Assembly (NCBI RefSeq): GCF_009938225.1
Contig: NZ_AP019657.1
Coordinates: 2,728,001-2,792,000, forward strand
Source of the DNA: Vibrio ponticus
Lineage (GTDB): Bacteria; Pseudomonadota; Gammaproteobacteria; Enterobacterales; Vibrionaceae
DNA: 64,000 nt
Direction: 5' to 3'
In this document: positions 23,686 through 32,709 of the stretch, piece by piece
Layout: the number at the start of each line of letters is the position of its first letter
How positions within the stretch are numbered: position 1 is the first letter of the stretch
Program-made: the position numbers and the translations under genes
The notes under the pieces: generated by a model
Seen by the model: the letters and a program-made list of their open reading frames with translations, nothing else
Told to the model about the DNA's origin: nothing
Database searches by the model: none

Positions 23686-23721
23686 CCTTTTTAGTTTGGT
23701 TTGGGGGTGAGGGAACCCAAA
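23686..23721 (-). promoter_or_regulatory. Candidate preQ1 class I riboswitch controlling yhhQ
   Basis: Minus strand, about 36 nt: stem TTTGGG/CCCAAA, loop TTCCCTCACC, then A-rich CCAAACTAAAAAGG. The CCT of the loop can pair with the AGG of the ribosome binding site, as in the pseudoknot of preQ1-I aptamers that hide the Shine-Dalgarno. The AACTAA tail and the C-rich 3' side match the class I pattern. The site ends 6 nt from the yhhQ ATG. Preceding a preQ1-transport gene makes the call stronger; no covariance search was possible. Confidence 0.65.
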
Positions 23722-23889
23722 TCGAATCAACTTAGTCTTTTCCAGCGAAATAAACCAAGTGAACTCTTACCAACAATGTTAAACAAAACCGCTTAGTGCG
23801 CATCAATTGGCGTCAATAAGCAAGGCGGGCGATTATACATTAACCAAGTTGCGCTGCAAGATGGTTTTTAATCACCCAGATAATCTTAA

Positions 23890-24210
23890 TTAGATCAGAT
23901 CAAATTCAGTGCGAAATAAACCCGCCAAATACTCAAGTTCTTCTTGGTTCGATACTCCCGCTAGTGATTCGAGCCAGACACTTTCACTGTAATGCTCCGC
24001 TTTAAGGAACAACTGGCAGCCTTCAAAATCAATCAACCAAGAGTGAAGATCTGCATCGCATTGTTTCTCAACAACGGTCGCCGACAAAATTGTCAGCAGG
24101 CGTTCACCCAAGGCGGGAAAGGAATCAAAATCAAAGCTTGGCGCACGCACGATGATTCTTCCCTGCTCCGCTTGATACTCCATCAAGCCAAAATCCGTTT
24201 GCTTAACCAT
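23890..24210 (-). CDS. Small protein downstream of recQ (DUF3630-like)
   Basis: 106-residue acidic cytosolic protein. It begins [12 protein letters not shown] and holds an [20 protein letters not shown] strand pattern plus SVWLE, which I associate with the DUF3630 family of vibrios; function unknown. No signal or membrane helix. Its ATG overlaps the 3' end of recQ by 8 bp, so it is translated with recQ and may act with it or simply share the transcript. Confidence 0.75.
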   Translation of the reverse strand: MVKQTDFGLMEYQAEQGRIIVRAPSFDFDSFPALGERLLTILSATVVEKQCDADLHSWLIDFEGCQLFLKAEHYSESVWLESLAGVSNQEELEYLAGLFRTEFDLI

Positions 24211-26041
24211 GGTGAGTAATATGCTCCTGAATAAGATCTAAGAATGGATCAGCATATTTCTCTAACTTACGCTGACCGACACCATTAACGGCTAACATTT
24301 CACCGTACGAAGTCGGCAAAATTTCCGCCATATCAATCAAAGTCGCATCACTGAATACCACGTACGGTGGTAAGCCATCTTCATCAGCAATCGACTTACG
24401 TAGCTTACGCAATTTAGCAAATAGCTTCTTATCGTAATTCTTACTGGTCAGTTTGTCGGATTTCGCTGCTCTGACTGCCGTATCTAATCGAGGCACGGCT
24501 AACTCTAAACTCATCTCGCCACGCAGCAGAGGACGTGCCTCTTCAGTTAGTTGCAATGTCGAATTACGCGTGATGTTTTGAAACAGCATTCCTTTGTGGA
24601 TCAACTGGCGGAAAATGCTCACCCAATAGTCATGGCTATGATCACGCCCTAAACCATAGGTGGAAATTTTATCGTGCCCATGCTCACGTATACGAATGTT
24701 CTGCATGCCTCGCAGCACTTCAACCACGTAGCCAATGCCGAAACTTTGATTAACGCGGTAAACGCAAGAGAGCGCTTTTTGTGCCTCTTGGGTGGCATCA
24801 AAATGCTTAGGCGGATCTAAACAAATATCGCAGTTACCACACGGCTTATCACGATATTCGCCAAAATAATTTAATAGCACCTGACGACGACAAGTCTGCG
24901 CTTCGGCAAAAGCACTCATGGCATTGAGTTTATGCGCTTCCACTTGCTTTTGTGGTCCGTCGTCTTTTTCGTCAAGCATACGACGCAGCCAACCAATATC
25001 TGCCGGGTCATACAGCATCATCGCTTCTGCGGGTAAACCATCACGTCCTGCGCGCCCAGTCTCTTGGTAGTAAGACTCAATGTTACGTGGGATATCAAAA
25101 TGCACCACAAAACGCACGTTGGGTTTATTAATTCCCATACCAAAGGCAACTGTCGCCACCACAATCTGAATATCGTCGCGCTGAAACGCTTCTTGCACGT
25201 ATGCTCGCTCATCGGCGTCCATACCCGCGTGGTAGCTGGCTGCACGAATGTGGTTGTTACACAGTTTCTCGGTCAACATCTCAACCTTCTTACGGCTACC
25301 ACAATAAATGATGCCGCAATTGCCTTTTTGCGTATCGAGATAACGAATGATCTGTGAGACGGGTTTATGCTTTTCGAGCAAGGTATAGCGAATGTTCGGG
25401 CGGTCAAAACTGCCCAAATACTCGTGCGGCTGATTCAATTGCAGACGGCTCATAATGTCTTTGCGCGTCGCATCGTCAGCCGTTGCCGTTAATGCCATCA
25501 CAGGTACATAAGGAAAATGCTGTTTAAGCTGACCAAGTGAGGCATATTCTGGTCGGAAATCGTGTCCCCATTGAGAAATACAGTGCGCTTCGTCGACAGC
25601 GATCATACTCAGCGGCAAGCTTTCTAAACGCTCAATAAAATCGCGCATTAACACGCGCTCAGGTGAGACATACACCAACTTGAGATTGCCACTGTGCATG
25701 CGGTTATAGACAGAAATCAGCTCTTCTCGCGACATCGTCGAGTTAACACACTCCGCCGCAACACCATTGGCTTTAAGCTGATCAACTTGGTCTTTCATCA
25801 ATGAAATCAATGGTGAAATAACTAAAGTCAGCCCGCTGCGTACTAACGCTGGAATTTGATAACAAAGCGATTTACCGCCACCGGTCGGCATGATGACTAA
25901 GCTGTCACGCCCCTCAATGGCTGATTCAATCACCTGCTCTTGCCCACTACGAAATTTTTGATAGCCGAACACTTGCTCAAGCACATTTTGTGCGGTGATA
26001 AGCGACTGTTCGTCAGATTGGGCAAGCAATGTTGAGGTCAT
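24203..26041 (-). CDS. recQ: ATP-dependent DNA helicase RecQ
   Basis: 3'-5' superfamily 2 helicase in recombination and fork repair. It has 612 residues from the ATG at 26041 (preceded by AGAGAGA); a start at 26062 adds seven. Motif I PTGGGKS, motif II DEAH ([14 protein letters not shown]), motif [12 protein letters not shown], the zinc-binding Cys set in [19 protein letters not shown], winged helix, and a C-terminal HRDC domain (residues about 535-610). Complete. Confidence 0.97.
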   Translation of the reverse strand: MTSTLLAQSDEQSLITAQNVLEQVFGYQKFRSGQEQVIESAIEGRDSLVIMPTGGGKSLCYQIPALVRSGLTLVISPLISLMKDQVDQLKANGVAAECVNSTMSREELISVYNRMHSGNLKLVYVSPERVLMRDFIERLESLPLSMIAVDEAHCISQWGHDFRPEYASLGQLKQHFPYVPVMALTATADDATRKDIMSRLQLNQPHEYLGSFDRPNIRYTLLEKHKPVSQIIRYLDTQKGNCGIIYCGSRKKVEMLTEKLCNNHIRAASYHAGMDADERAYVQEAFQRDDIQIVVATVAFGMGINKPNVRFVVHFDIPRNIESYYQETGRAGRDGLPAEAMMLYDPADIGWLRRMLDEKDDGPQKQVEAHKLNAMSAFAEAQTCRRQVLLNYFGEYRDKPCGNCDICLDPPKHFDATQEAQKALSCVYRVNQSFGIGYVVEVLRGMQNIRIREHGHDKISTYGLGRDHSHDYWVSIFRQLIHKGMLFQNITRNSTLQLTEEARPLLRGEMSLELAVPRLDTAVRAAKSDKLTSKNYDKKLFAKLRKLRKSIADEDGLPPYVVFSDATLIDMAEILPTSYGEMLAVNGVGQRKLEKYADPFLDLIQEHITHHG

Positions 26042-26187
26042 TGAATCTCTCTGTTTTCTCATAATGAGGTTGGGGGCACATTGTAGTGGGGAATGATGGT
26101 GAATTAAACTGCAAATGTTAGGAGAATTCTTAACCGGATCTTATACTGGCAAATCCGTTCCTATCTTATTCAAACAGTGATCTTTGT

Positions 26188-27123
26188 ATGACAACAGAAG
26201 AAGAGCAACAACGATCGCGCCAAGGCGTCTTACTGGCTATCAGTGCCTACACTATGTGGGGAATTGCACCGATATACTTCAAAGCCTTAGGTGCTGTCCC
26301 AGCGCTAGAAATCCTAAGCCATCGTGTCATTTGGTCGTTTTTTTTGCTTGCCGCGTTACTCCATTTTGGTCGCCATTGGCGATCGGTTCGAGACATTTTT
26401 TGCGACAAACGCAAGCTAATTTATTTAACCACATCCGCGATTCTCATTGGGGTTAACTGGCTTATTTTCATTTGGGCGGTCAACGCGAACCATATGCTAG
26501 ATGCCAGCTTGGGCTACTACATCAACCCACTGATTAACGTGTTGTTAGGTATGCTGTTTCTTGGCGAACGCTTGCGAAAAATGCAATGGGTTGCGGTTGC
26601 CCTAGCCGCTGCCGGCGTATTGATTCAGTTGATTGCTTTTGGCTCTGTACCACTGGTTGCGATTGCCCTTGCCTGTACGTTTGGCTTTTACGGGCTACTG
26701 CGCAAGAAAGTGAGCGTCAATGCACAAACGGGATTATTTATTGAGACTTTGGTACTGCTACCTGCTGCGCTGATCTATGTCTTGTGGATTGCCAATTCAG
26801 CTACCTCCGACTTTACTCAGAACCCAATGAGCCTCAATCTACTGCTTATCGCAGCGGGCGTGATCACGACCTTACCATTGCTGTGTTTTACGGGTGCTGC
26901 AACGCGTTTGAAACTCTCGACACTCGGCTTTTTCCAATACATCGGTCCAAGCTTAATGTTCCTACTTGCTGTCGCAGTATATGGCGAAGCATTCTCTCTG
27001 GATAAAGCGTTAACTTTCGTCTTTATCTGGGGCGCTTTGGTGGTGTTTAGTTTTGACGGCTTACGCAATAGCCGCCGTAACAAGAAAGCCGCTCAAGCAC
27101 AAAACAGCGTCAATAATCGCTAA
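26188..27123 (+). CDS. rarD: EamA-family transporter RarD
   Basis: Inner-membrane drug/metabolite transporter of the EamA superfamily; RarD proteins were named for a link to chloramphenicol resistance but the physiological substrate is unknown. It has 311 residues and about ten membrane helices. Family motifs: GVLLAISAYTMWGIAPIYFK at the N-terminus, SHRVIWSF, and INPLINVLLGMLFLGERL. Single gene with its own terminator. Confidence 0.93.
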   Translation: MTTEEEQQRSRQGVLLAISAYTMWGIAPIYFKALGAVPALEILSHRVIWSFFLLAALLHFGRHWRSVRDIFCDKRKLIYLTTSAILIGVNWLIFIWAVNANHMLDASLGYYINPLINVLLGMLFLGERLRKMQWVAVALAAAGVLIQLIAFGSVPLVAIALACTFGFYGLLRKKVSVNAQTGLFIETLVLLPAALIYVLWIANSATSDFTQNPMSLNLLLIAAGVITTLPLLCFTGAATRLKLSTLGFFQYIGPSLMFLLAVAVYGEAFSLDKALTFVFIWGALVVFSFDGLRNSRRNKKAAQAQNSVNNR

Positions 27124-27165
27124 CGTCTGATCGTTTTTTACAAGACAAAGCAAACCTTCAACGAT

Positions 27166-27196
27166 AAGCTTGGTGATAATTTCACCAAGCTTTTTT
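27166..27196 (+). terminator. Terminator after rarD, abutting the next start codon
   Basis: AAGCTTGGTGA-TAAT-TTCACCAAGCTT followed by six T residues. The T-run ends only three bases before the ATG of the AraC-family gene. Confidence 0.85.
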
Positions 27197-27199
27197 ATT

Positions 27200-27997
27200 A
27201 TGGAACACGCCAATTATCGCAATACCATCAGTGAATCGATCAATTTGATTGATGCGCGCTACCAGCATTTTAGCTTTCAGCGCCATTATCATCTCGATTT
27301 TCATATTGGTTTGATAACTCAAGGCGAGCAGAAGTTTCATCACCAAGGCTGCACCCATCACGTAGGACAAGGGCAAGTAGTGATCATGCAGCCTGACGAG
27401 CTACATGATGGTCATTCAGTATTGGACAGTGGCTACCACACCAAAGTATTTTCTCTTGATCCACACTGGTTCTCAGATCTGGCGAGTGATAAAGAGGACA
27501 AACAGATTGTGACCTTTCGCCAATCCGTGCTCAGTGATCCGGCGATATTCAAGCAACTTTACCAACTCCATCAGTTGCTTGCTAACGATAACCTTAGCCA
27601 ACTCGCCAAAGATTGCCTACCGCTGGAAGGGTTTGAGCAACTTTTCAAACACTACGGCTATGGTCAGCCTCCGCAAGTACAAAAATTAGGTACACAATCC
27701 ACCGTAATTCTCAAAGAGTTTATTTGGCACCATATCGACCAACCAATTAGGCTCGAACAATTAGCGACGCTGTGCGAACTGACCCCAACTCAGTTTCAAC
27801 GCCACTTTAAAGCTCAAATGGGTATGACGCCATACGCATGGCTAACTCGCCTGCGTCTCGAATACGCGATGAAACTGCTGCGTGAGGGTCAAAGCGCCAC
27901 TCAGGTCGCTCACCATGTTGGTTTCTACGACCACGCCCACTTCACTAAAGCATTCAAAACCAATTTTGGTGTCACCCCAAAACAAGTCGCTCCGTAG
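27200..27997 (+). CDS. AraC-family transcriptional regulator
   Basis: 265 residues. The N-terminal cupin-type AraC effector domain (about 15-110; HYHLDFHIGLITQGEQ) is followed by a C-terminal double helix-turn-helix (about 170-265; LATLCELTPTQFQRHFK, VAHHVGFYDHAHFTKAFK, FGVTPKQ). The ATG at 27200 fits the domain start, but no ribosome binding site is visible because the rarD terminator abuts it. TTG at 27170 and GTG at 27173 are alternatives. The next gene is a LysE-type exporter; regulator/exporter pairs of this kind are common, so it likely controls that gene. Confidence 0.88.
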   Translation: MEHANYRNTISESINLIDARYQHFSFQRHYHLDFHIGLITQGEQKFHHQGCTHHVGQGQVVIMQPDELHDGHSVLDSGYHTKVFSLDPHWFSDLASDKEDKQIVTFRQSVLSDPAIFKQLYQLHQLLANDNLSQLAKDCLPLEGFEQLFKHYGYGQPPQVQKLGTQSTVILKEFIWHHIDQPIRLEQLATLCELTPTQFQRHFKAQMGMTPYAWLTRLRLEYAMKLLREGQSATQVAHHVGFYDHAHFTKAFKTNFGVTPKQVAP

Positions 27998-28117
27998 TAT
28001 CTCGCAAAAGCAGTGATCATAATTTACAAGCTTTGCTTACTGTAACGCCCGATAATAACCCCATCTCTATTTACCTAATAAACCAGCAACGCACGTTGCT
28101 GATATAGAAATGTTGTT

Positions 28118-28795
28118 ATGAACGAAATTACTATTCTTGCTACCTTGGCGTCGGTTCACTGGATCGCCTTAATGAGTCCCGGTCCTGACTTTGCTTTAGT
28201 GGTACAAAACACCACTCGCTATGGTCGCCAAACCGGTCTGTACATTGCACTTGGCCTCTCGTTCGGCATTCTGCTGCATTCAATATTTAGCCTGACGGGG
28301 GTTAGCTATCTGGTTCAGCAGCATCCTGGATTGTTCGCGATTGTACAACTGCTTGGTGGTAGCTATTTGCTTTACTTAGGTTTTGGTGCCTTACATGGTT
28401 TATGGCAAAGCAGGAATGCACCAAAAAGCGAACCCGACAATCTCGCAACCTCTGGACACTACTTATTAGCCAGCAAACGCCAAGCGTTTTCACGCGGCTT
28501 TGCCACTAACATTCTCAATCCTAAAGCGTTGGTGTTTTTTGTCAGTCTGATGTCGAGCTTGGTACCCGTTGGTATGTCTTGGGGTGGGAAAGGCATCGCA
28601 CTGGTGATTTTGTGGGGATTGTCCTTGGTCTGGTTTTCTCTGCTTGCTTGGCTACTTTCCAGCTCTAGACTGCAAAAGAAAATGCAAAATGCAGCCAAAT
28701 ATATCGATGGCGCATGCGGAATTATGTTCTCAGTGATTGGTTTTACTATTTTATTTAGCTCTGTAGCAGATATCACCACATTACTAATCGGATAG
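28118..28795 (+). CDS. LysE/RhtB-family amino acid exporter
   Basis: Inner-membrane exporter, 225 residues, six predicted helices. The family signature SPGPDFALVVQNTTRYGRQTG lies at about 20-40, with the second conserved stretch FSRGFATNILNPKALVFF at about 125-142. The substrate (an amino acid or derivative) cannot be told from sequence. It is 120 bp behind an AraC-type regulator on the same strand. Confidence 0.92.
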   Translation: MNEITILATLASVHWIALMSPGPDFALVVQNTTRYGRQTGLYIALGLSFGILLHSIFSLTGVSYLVQQHPGLFAIVQLLGGSYLLYLGFGALHGLWQSRNAPKSEPDNLATSGHYLLASKRQAFSRGFATNILNPKALVFFVSLMSSLVPVGMSWGGKGIALVILWGLSLVWFSLLAWLLSSSRLQKKMQNAAKYIDGACGIMFSVIGFTILFSSVADITTLLIG

Positions 28796-28820
28796 TCGAT
28801 CATCGATCAGCCCGCATCCT

Positions 28821-28838
28821 TGTGCGAGATCTCTTACA
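28821..28838. promoter_or_regulatory. GacA/UvrY/VarA-type binding site upstream of csrB
   Basis: TGTGCGAGATCTCTTACA differs by one base from the UvrY site of E. coli csrB and fits TGTAAG-N6-CTTACA of GacA-controlled small RNAs. It lies about 175 bp before the inferred RNA start. It is embedded in a longer inverted repeat CCGCATCCTT...AAGGATGCGG (28812-28849). Confidence 0.8.
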
Positions 28839-28962
28839 AAAGGATGCGGATATATCGGATAGTCGCGCAGAAAAGAGCAAAACAAAAATCATAAGTCATT
28901 GTTATTATTCAGGTTGAGTTAAATTTGAACAGTTATTAAGAAAAATAAGCGATTTTGCTAGA

Positions 28963-28990
28963 TTGTTCTAAAGTGAGAAAGACGTAATAT
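28963..28990 (+). promoter_or_regulatory. Candidate csrB promoter
   Basis: TTGTTC (28963-28968), 16-bp spacer, TAATAT (28985-28990). The RNA would begin at about 28997. Inferred from sequence. Confidence 0.55.
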
Positions 28991-28996
28991 TAACCC

Positions 28997-29413
28997 TGTC
29001 GGAAGGATACTGACATGGAACAGGAAATTACCAAGGATTAGGTAATCTTCAGGAAGAAGATACGGTTATTCAGGATGAATAGTCGGCATGGAAAGCAAAT
29101 TGGACATTGAACGGACGCAATAGTGACTAGGATGGTTGCTACTAAGGATGGGAAATGGACACCTCTGGACGAGGCAAGGACTGAACATCAGGATGATGTC
29201 ATGGACACCGCTCAGGGATCAAGTGATGAGAGCTAACGAGGATTGTTAGCAGACCAGGATAAGGTCAAGGACACCGCTAGGACGGCGACGAAAGGATTAT
29301 GCTGAAGGAATACAGCACACTATCATGGATTTGATGCATGGAGCACTTTTAGTAGCCGGATTGCTGCGAGTAAGACTATAACCCCGATGGGCTTTTGCCC
29401 TCGGGGTTTTTCT
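28997..29413 (+). ncRNA. csrB: CsrB-family regulatory RNA that sequesters CsrA
   Basis: About 417 nt without any open frame, containing about 28 GGA triplets, many as AGGA or TGGA in small hairpin loops (for example CTAACGAGGATTGTTAG and CATCAGGATGATG). These are binding sites for the translational regulator CsrA. It ends in a strong terminator and is preceded by a GacA/VarA-type site. Vibrios carry several such RNAs (CsrB, C, D); which one this is cannot be told here. Confidence 0.9.
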
Positions 29414-29415
29414 TT
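29380..29415 (+). terminator. Terminator of the CsrB-like RNA
   Basis: AACCCCGA-GGGC-TTTT-GCCC-CGGGGTT followed by a T-run. Confidence 0.92.
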
Positions 29416-29422
29416 TTCTTCT

Positions 29423-29543
29423 ACCTGCCTATTTCTTGCTGCTGCGTTGTTGGCTGCTTTCTCTCCTCCCATCACATAGCAAACTATGCTCAGGGATGTC
29501 GTTCAATTGCCGCCTAGCATCAGCTGCAAATAGATTGGTAGGT
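29423..29543. repeat. Palindromic intergenic repeat, copy 1
   Basis: About 121 bp with imperfect terminal inverted repeats (ACCTGCCTATTT... and ...AAATAGATTGGTAGGT) and a central CATAGCAAACTATG hairpin. It shares CCTGCCTATTT, GCGTTGTTG, CATCACATAG, TCAG and CGCCTAGC, in order, with the element at 34882-34996 in opposite orientation. No coding capacity. Confidence 0.65.
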
Positions 29544-29908
29544 ACGGTATTGCTCAGGGGATTCGCTTATTTATCGCCTAACTAAAACTTCCTCTACTTT
29601 GAAGTGTCACGTTCTAAGACGAGAATAATCGACAAAATTACCTACAAATAAATTAGTAGGCAGCACATCGAATTTTACAGTAGAGCACTACTCAAGCTCC
29701 CTACTCGGAATAGCCATCTTTTGCCACAAACCATTGCTCAATATGATCAGGCTAAATCTGTACAGCTAAAAAGTATTTTGCTCATGATAAGCGAATTAGA
29801 TCAGTTAAAAACGAATAGATTAAATCATTTAATAACAAAGACTTAATTAACACCCCATGCTTGATGTACAGCTTTTTTAGCTTTTGGACACCCATAGGCC
29901 AAATACTA
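29544..29908. other. Non-coding stretch between repeat and uvrD terminator
   Basis: A/T-rich, no credible open frame. Short direct repeats near 29640-29665 (CCTACAAATAAATTAGTAGG) resemble the end of the repeat next to it and may be a decayed fragment. Nothing else seen. Confidence 0.4.
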
Positions 29909-29935
29909 AAAAAGCGTGCCGAAGCACGCCTTTTT
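29909..29935 (-). terminator. Terminator of uvrD
   Basis: Minus strand AGGCGTGC-TTC-GGCACGC then a T-run, 20 bp after the uvrD stop. Confidence 0.9.
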
Positions 29936-29955
29936 AATTCAATCATGTCTGCTGA

Positions 29956-32130
29956 TTAGAGTTTTTCTAATCGAGCATAAGCGGTGACTAGCCACTTGAT
30001 GCCTTCACCATTAAAAGCGACTTGCACACGGCTTTGTGGACCACTGCCTTCAAAATTAATGATGGTACCTTCACCAAATTTCGGGTGTAGCACGCGAGAG
30101 CCTAGGCTAAAACCTGTTTCGTTGAAGCTCTCTTTCACCACAGTTTGGCTAAAGCGACCTGAGCTAGCAGGACGGCTCACTTGCGCTTTCATACGCACTT
30201 CATCTAAGCAGCTTTCTGGCAACTCTTTAATAAAGCGCGACGGTTTATGGTACTTATCTTGACCATACAAACGGCGCATCTCAGCGTAGGTAATGTAGAG
30301 TTTTTCCATCGCACGAGTCATGCCTACGTAGCAAAGACGGCGCTCCTCTTCCAAACGACCAGCCTCTTCTGCAGACATTTGGCTTGGGAACATCCCCTCT
30401 TCGACGCCAACCATAAACACCATTGGGAACTCTAGACCTTTTGCACTGTGTAGCGTCATTAGCTGCACCGCATCTTCAAACTCATCCGCCTGACCTTCAC
30501 CCGCTTCTAATGCAGCATGAGTCAAGAAAGCGGTGAGTTCACTCATCTCGTCCGCTTCTTCAGGTTTTTCGAACTGGCGCGTTGCTGTCACCAACTCTTC
30601 CAAGTTCTCAATACGCGCCTTAGACTTTTCACCCTTCTCTTGCTCATACATTGCAAACAAGCCCGAGTATTTGATCACATGGTCAGTTTGTTGATGCATT
30701 GGCATTTCACAAGTGTCATCTTCCAGCGCATTGATCAGCTCAATAAAGCGGCTTAGTGCACCAGCAGCACGACCAGTTAGTACTTTCTCATCAATTAGAG
30801 CGATACTGGCTTCCCATAAGGTACAACCACGATCACGCGCAGCAAAACGAACCGTCTCTAAGGTTTTATCACCCAAACCGCGCGTTGGTGTATTCACAAT
30901 ACGCTCAAACGCCGCATCATTATCACGGTTATTAATCAGGCGCATATAACCTAATGCGTCACGAATTTCTTGGCGTTCGAAGAATCGCATCCCACCATAA
31001 ATTCGGTACGGTAGACCGGCTTGCAGCAAGGCTTCTTCCAACACACGTGACTGGGCGTTATTACGGTACAGCATTGCCGTATCGTTCAGAGCTCCACCTT
31101 TGTCTTGCCACTCTTTAATTTTACCAACCGCAAAGCGCGCTTCATCTAACTCGTTGTAAGCGGCATAAACAGAAATCGGTTCACCCACATTGCCGTCAGT
31201 CCATAGCTCTTTACCCATACGCTCAGTGTTATTGGCGATCAGAGTGTTCGAGGCTTCTAGAATGGTTTTGGTCGAACGGTAGTTTTGCTCCAAACGAATG
31301 GTATTTACACTTGGAAACTCAAGGGTAAATTTTTCAATATTCTCAATTTTCGCCCCGCGCCAACCGTAGATAGATTGGTCATCATCACCAACGATCATTA
31401 CGCGCGTATCTGGACCTGCCATCATGCGTAGCCAAGCGTATTGGATATTGTTGGTATCTTGAAATTCGTCGACCAAAATATGTTTAAAGCGCGCTTGGTA
31501 GTGTTCACGAATTGCCGTCTTATCACGTAATAACTCGTGAGTTCGCAGCAAGATCTCGGCAAAATCAACCAAACCTGCACGATCACACGCTTCTTGATAA
31601 GCGCTATAAAGCTGCAAATAGGTCTTGGTCACAGGATCGTGATAAGCATCTATGTGCTGCGGGCGCAGACCTTCATCTTTCTTGCCGTTAATCCACCAGC
31701 AAACTTGGCGAGGTGGCCACTGCTTTTCATCCAGGTTTTGCGCTTTGATCAAACGCTTGAGCAAGCGCTGCTGATCATCACTATCAATAATTTGGAAATC
31801 TTCCGGTAGCTTAGCGTCCAGATAATGAGCACGCAAAATGCGATGACAGATACCATGGAAAGTACCATTCCACATGCCTGATGCACTACCCATCATCAAT
31901 TCTTCGATACGCCCACGCATTTCTGCTGCGGCTTTGTTGGTAAAGGTTACCGACATAATCGAGAAAGGCGACGCTTGCTCAACAGACATCAGCCAAGCAA
32001 TTCGGTGAACAAGCACACGAGTTTTACCACTCCCTGCTCCAGCAAGAACAAGCAGGTTTTCAATTGGAGCTGCAACGGCTTCACGCTGTTTATCGTTTAG
32101 ACCGTCGAGAAGTAAAGAGGGATCCATCAT
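29956..32130 (-). CDS. uvrD: DNA helicase II UvrD
   Basis: Superfamily 1A 3'-5' helicase for nucleotide excision and mismatch repair. It has 724 residues. Motif [13 protein letters not shown] (about 30-41), DEFQDTN (motif II), [13 protein letters not shown] (motif III), QNYRST (motif IV), LMTLHSAKGLEFP (motif V), and a C-terminal Tudor-like tail ending in GVKW-like IKWLVTAYARLEKL. Two adjacent ATGs exist; the second gives MDPSLLLDG as in E. coli. Divergent from the bufferin operon. Confidence 0.97.
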   Translation of the reverse strand: MMDPSLLLDGLNDKQREAVAAPIENLLVLAGAGSGKTRVLVHRIAWLMSVEQASPFSIMSVTFTNKAAAEMRGRIEELMMGSASGMWNGTFHGICHRILRAHYLDAKLPEDFQIIDSDDQQRLLKRLIKAQNLDEKQWPPRQVCWWINGKKDEGLRPQHIDAYHDPVTKTYLQLYSAYQEACDRAGLVDFAEILLRTHELLRDKTAIREHYQARFKHILVDEFQDTNNIQYAWLRMMAGPDTRVMIVGDDDQSIYGWRGAKIENIEKFTLEFPSVNTIRLEQNYRSTKTILEASNTLIANNTERMGKELWTDGNVGEPISVYAAYNELDEARFAVGKIKEWQDKGGALNDTAMLYRNNAQSRVLEEALLQAGLPYRIYGGMRFFERQEIRDALGYMRLINNRDNDAAFERIVNTPTRGLGDKTLETVRFAARDRGCTLWEASIALIDEKVLTGRAAGALSRFIELINALEDDTCEMPMHQQTDHVIKYSGLFAMYEQEKGEKSKARIENLEELVTATRQFEKPEEADEMSELTAFLTHAALEAGEGQADEFEDAVQLMTLHSAKGLEFPMVFMVGVEEGMFPSQMSAEEAGRLEEERRLCYVGMTRAMEKLYITYAEMRRLYGQDKYHKPSRFIKELPESCLDEVRMKAQVSRPASSGRFSQTVVKESFNETGFSLGSRVLHPKFGEGTIINFEGSGPQSRVQVAFNGEGIKWLVTAYARLEKL

Positions 32131-32332
32131 GGCTAAGCTACTGGTTATTTATACATAAAAGTTGATTATAACCTAAACAGCTAGGTGATATATGCAGAAA
32201 ACCGAGAATTTTTTTCCATTTTTTTATTGCTTTGCCATCAAACAATTAGATAACAATTCCGCATCATTTGGCTAGCAAAAATAAATTTTATGAAAGTTTT
32301 CTGGCGGCTTTTCTATCCTATTAAGTGAGCAA

Positions 32333-32345
32333 ACTGTTGAACAGT
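32333..32345. promoter_or_regulatory. Short palindrome upstream of the bufferin operon
   Basis: ACTGTT-G-AACAGT, a perfect 6-1-6 inverted repeat 42 bp before the bufA start codon. It could be an operator, but no regulator family is assigned. A clear sigma-70 promoter is not evident nearby, so an alternative sigma is possible. Confidence 0.3.
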
Positions 32346-32386
32346 CTGCCAAATTTAATCAAGGAAATCAGTCTGAGGAATCTACT

Positions 32387-32641
32387 ATGAAAAAGTCTAA
32401 TCTAGCTGTAACTGCTGCAATCACGGGTCTACTGGCTATGGGTACGCTTACGGCAGCACCAGCGGTCGCTGCTGAAAAAGAGAAATGCTATGGCGTATCT
32501 AAAGCAGGTAAAAATGACTGCGCAACCAAAACCAGCTCATGTGCTGGTACCGCTAAAGAAGATGGTCAGAAAGATGCATTTGTGGTGGTTCCGAAAGGTC
32601 TATGTGAAAAGCTGGTTGGTGGTAGCACAGAGTCAGCTTAA
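32387..32641 (+). CDS. bufA1: BufA1-type bufferin precursor peptide (DUF2282)
   Basis: 84-residue precursor of a ribosomally made, modified peptide thought to bind copper in the periplasm. Sec signal peptide at about 1-29 (cleavage after PAVAA). The mature part has four conserved cysteines (34, 45, 52, 73) in KCYGV, KNDC, SSCAG and GLCEKLVGG, which is the DUF2282/BufA1 pattern. In studied bufferins, cysteines are converted to thiooxazole groups by the BufB/BufC pair. GAGGAATCT precedes the ATG. First gene of bufA-bufB-bufC-doxX; a hairpin follows it. Confidence 0.92.
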   Translation: MKKSNLAVTAAITGLLAMGTLTAAPAVAAEKEKCYGVSKAGKNDCATKTSSCAGTAKEDGQKDAFVVVPKGLCEKLVGGSTESA

Positions 32642-32649
32642 GTCTTGTA

Positions 32650-32678
32650 TGACGCGCTGAGCTCAACGGCGCGTCATC
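32650..32678 (+). promoter_or_regulatory. Intercistronic hairpin between bufA and bufB
   Basis: ATGACGCGC-TGAGCTCAACG-GCGCGTCAT followed by CTCTTT. A stable stem with only a weak T-run suggests a leaky terminator or mRNA end protector. Either would favour precursor over enzyme expression. Confidence 0.6.
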
Positions 32679-32709
32679 TCTTTCACGCCATTTTTGCTAG
32701 GGATCAACC

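Noticed and set aside
28301..28500. Open frames antisense to the LysE-type exporter
   Set aside because: Shadow frames of a well-supported gene.
24203..32130. recQ and uvrD close together as a defence or mobile helicase cluster
   Set aside because: Both are ordinary core repair helicases in standalone units, with complete motifs and no defence-type partners.
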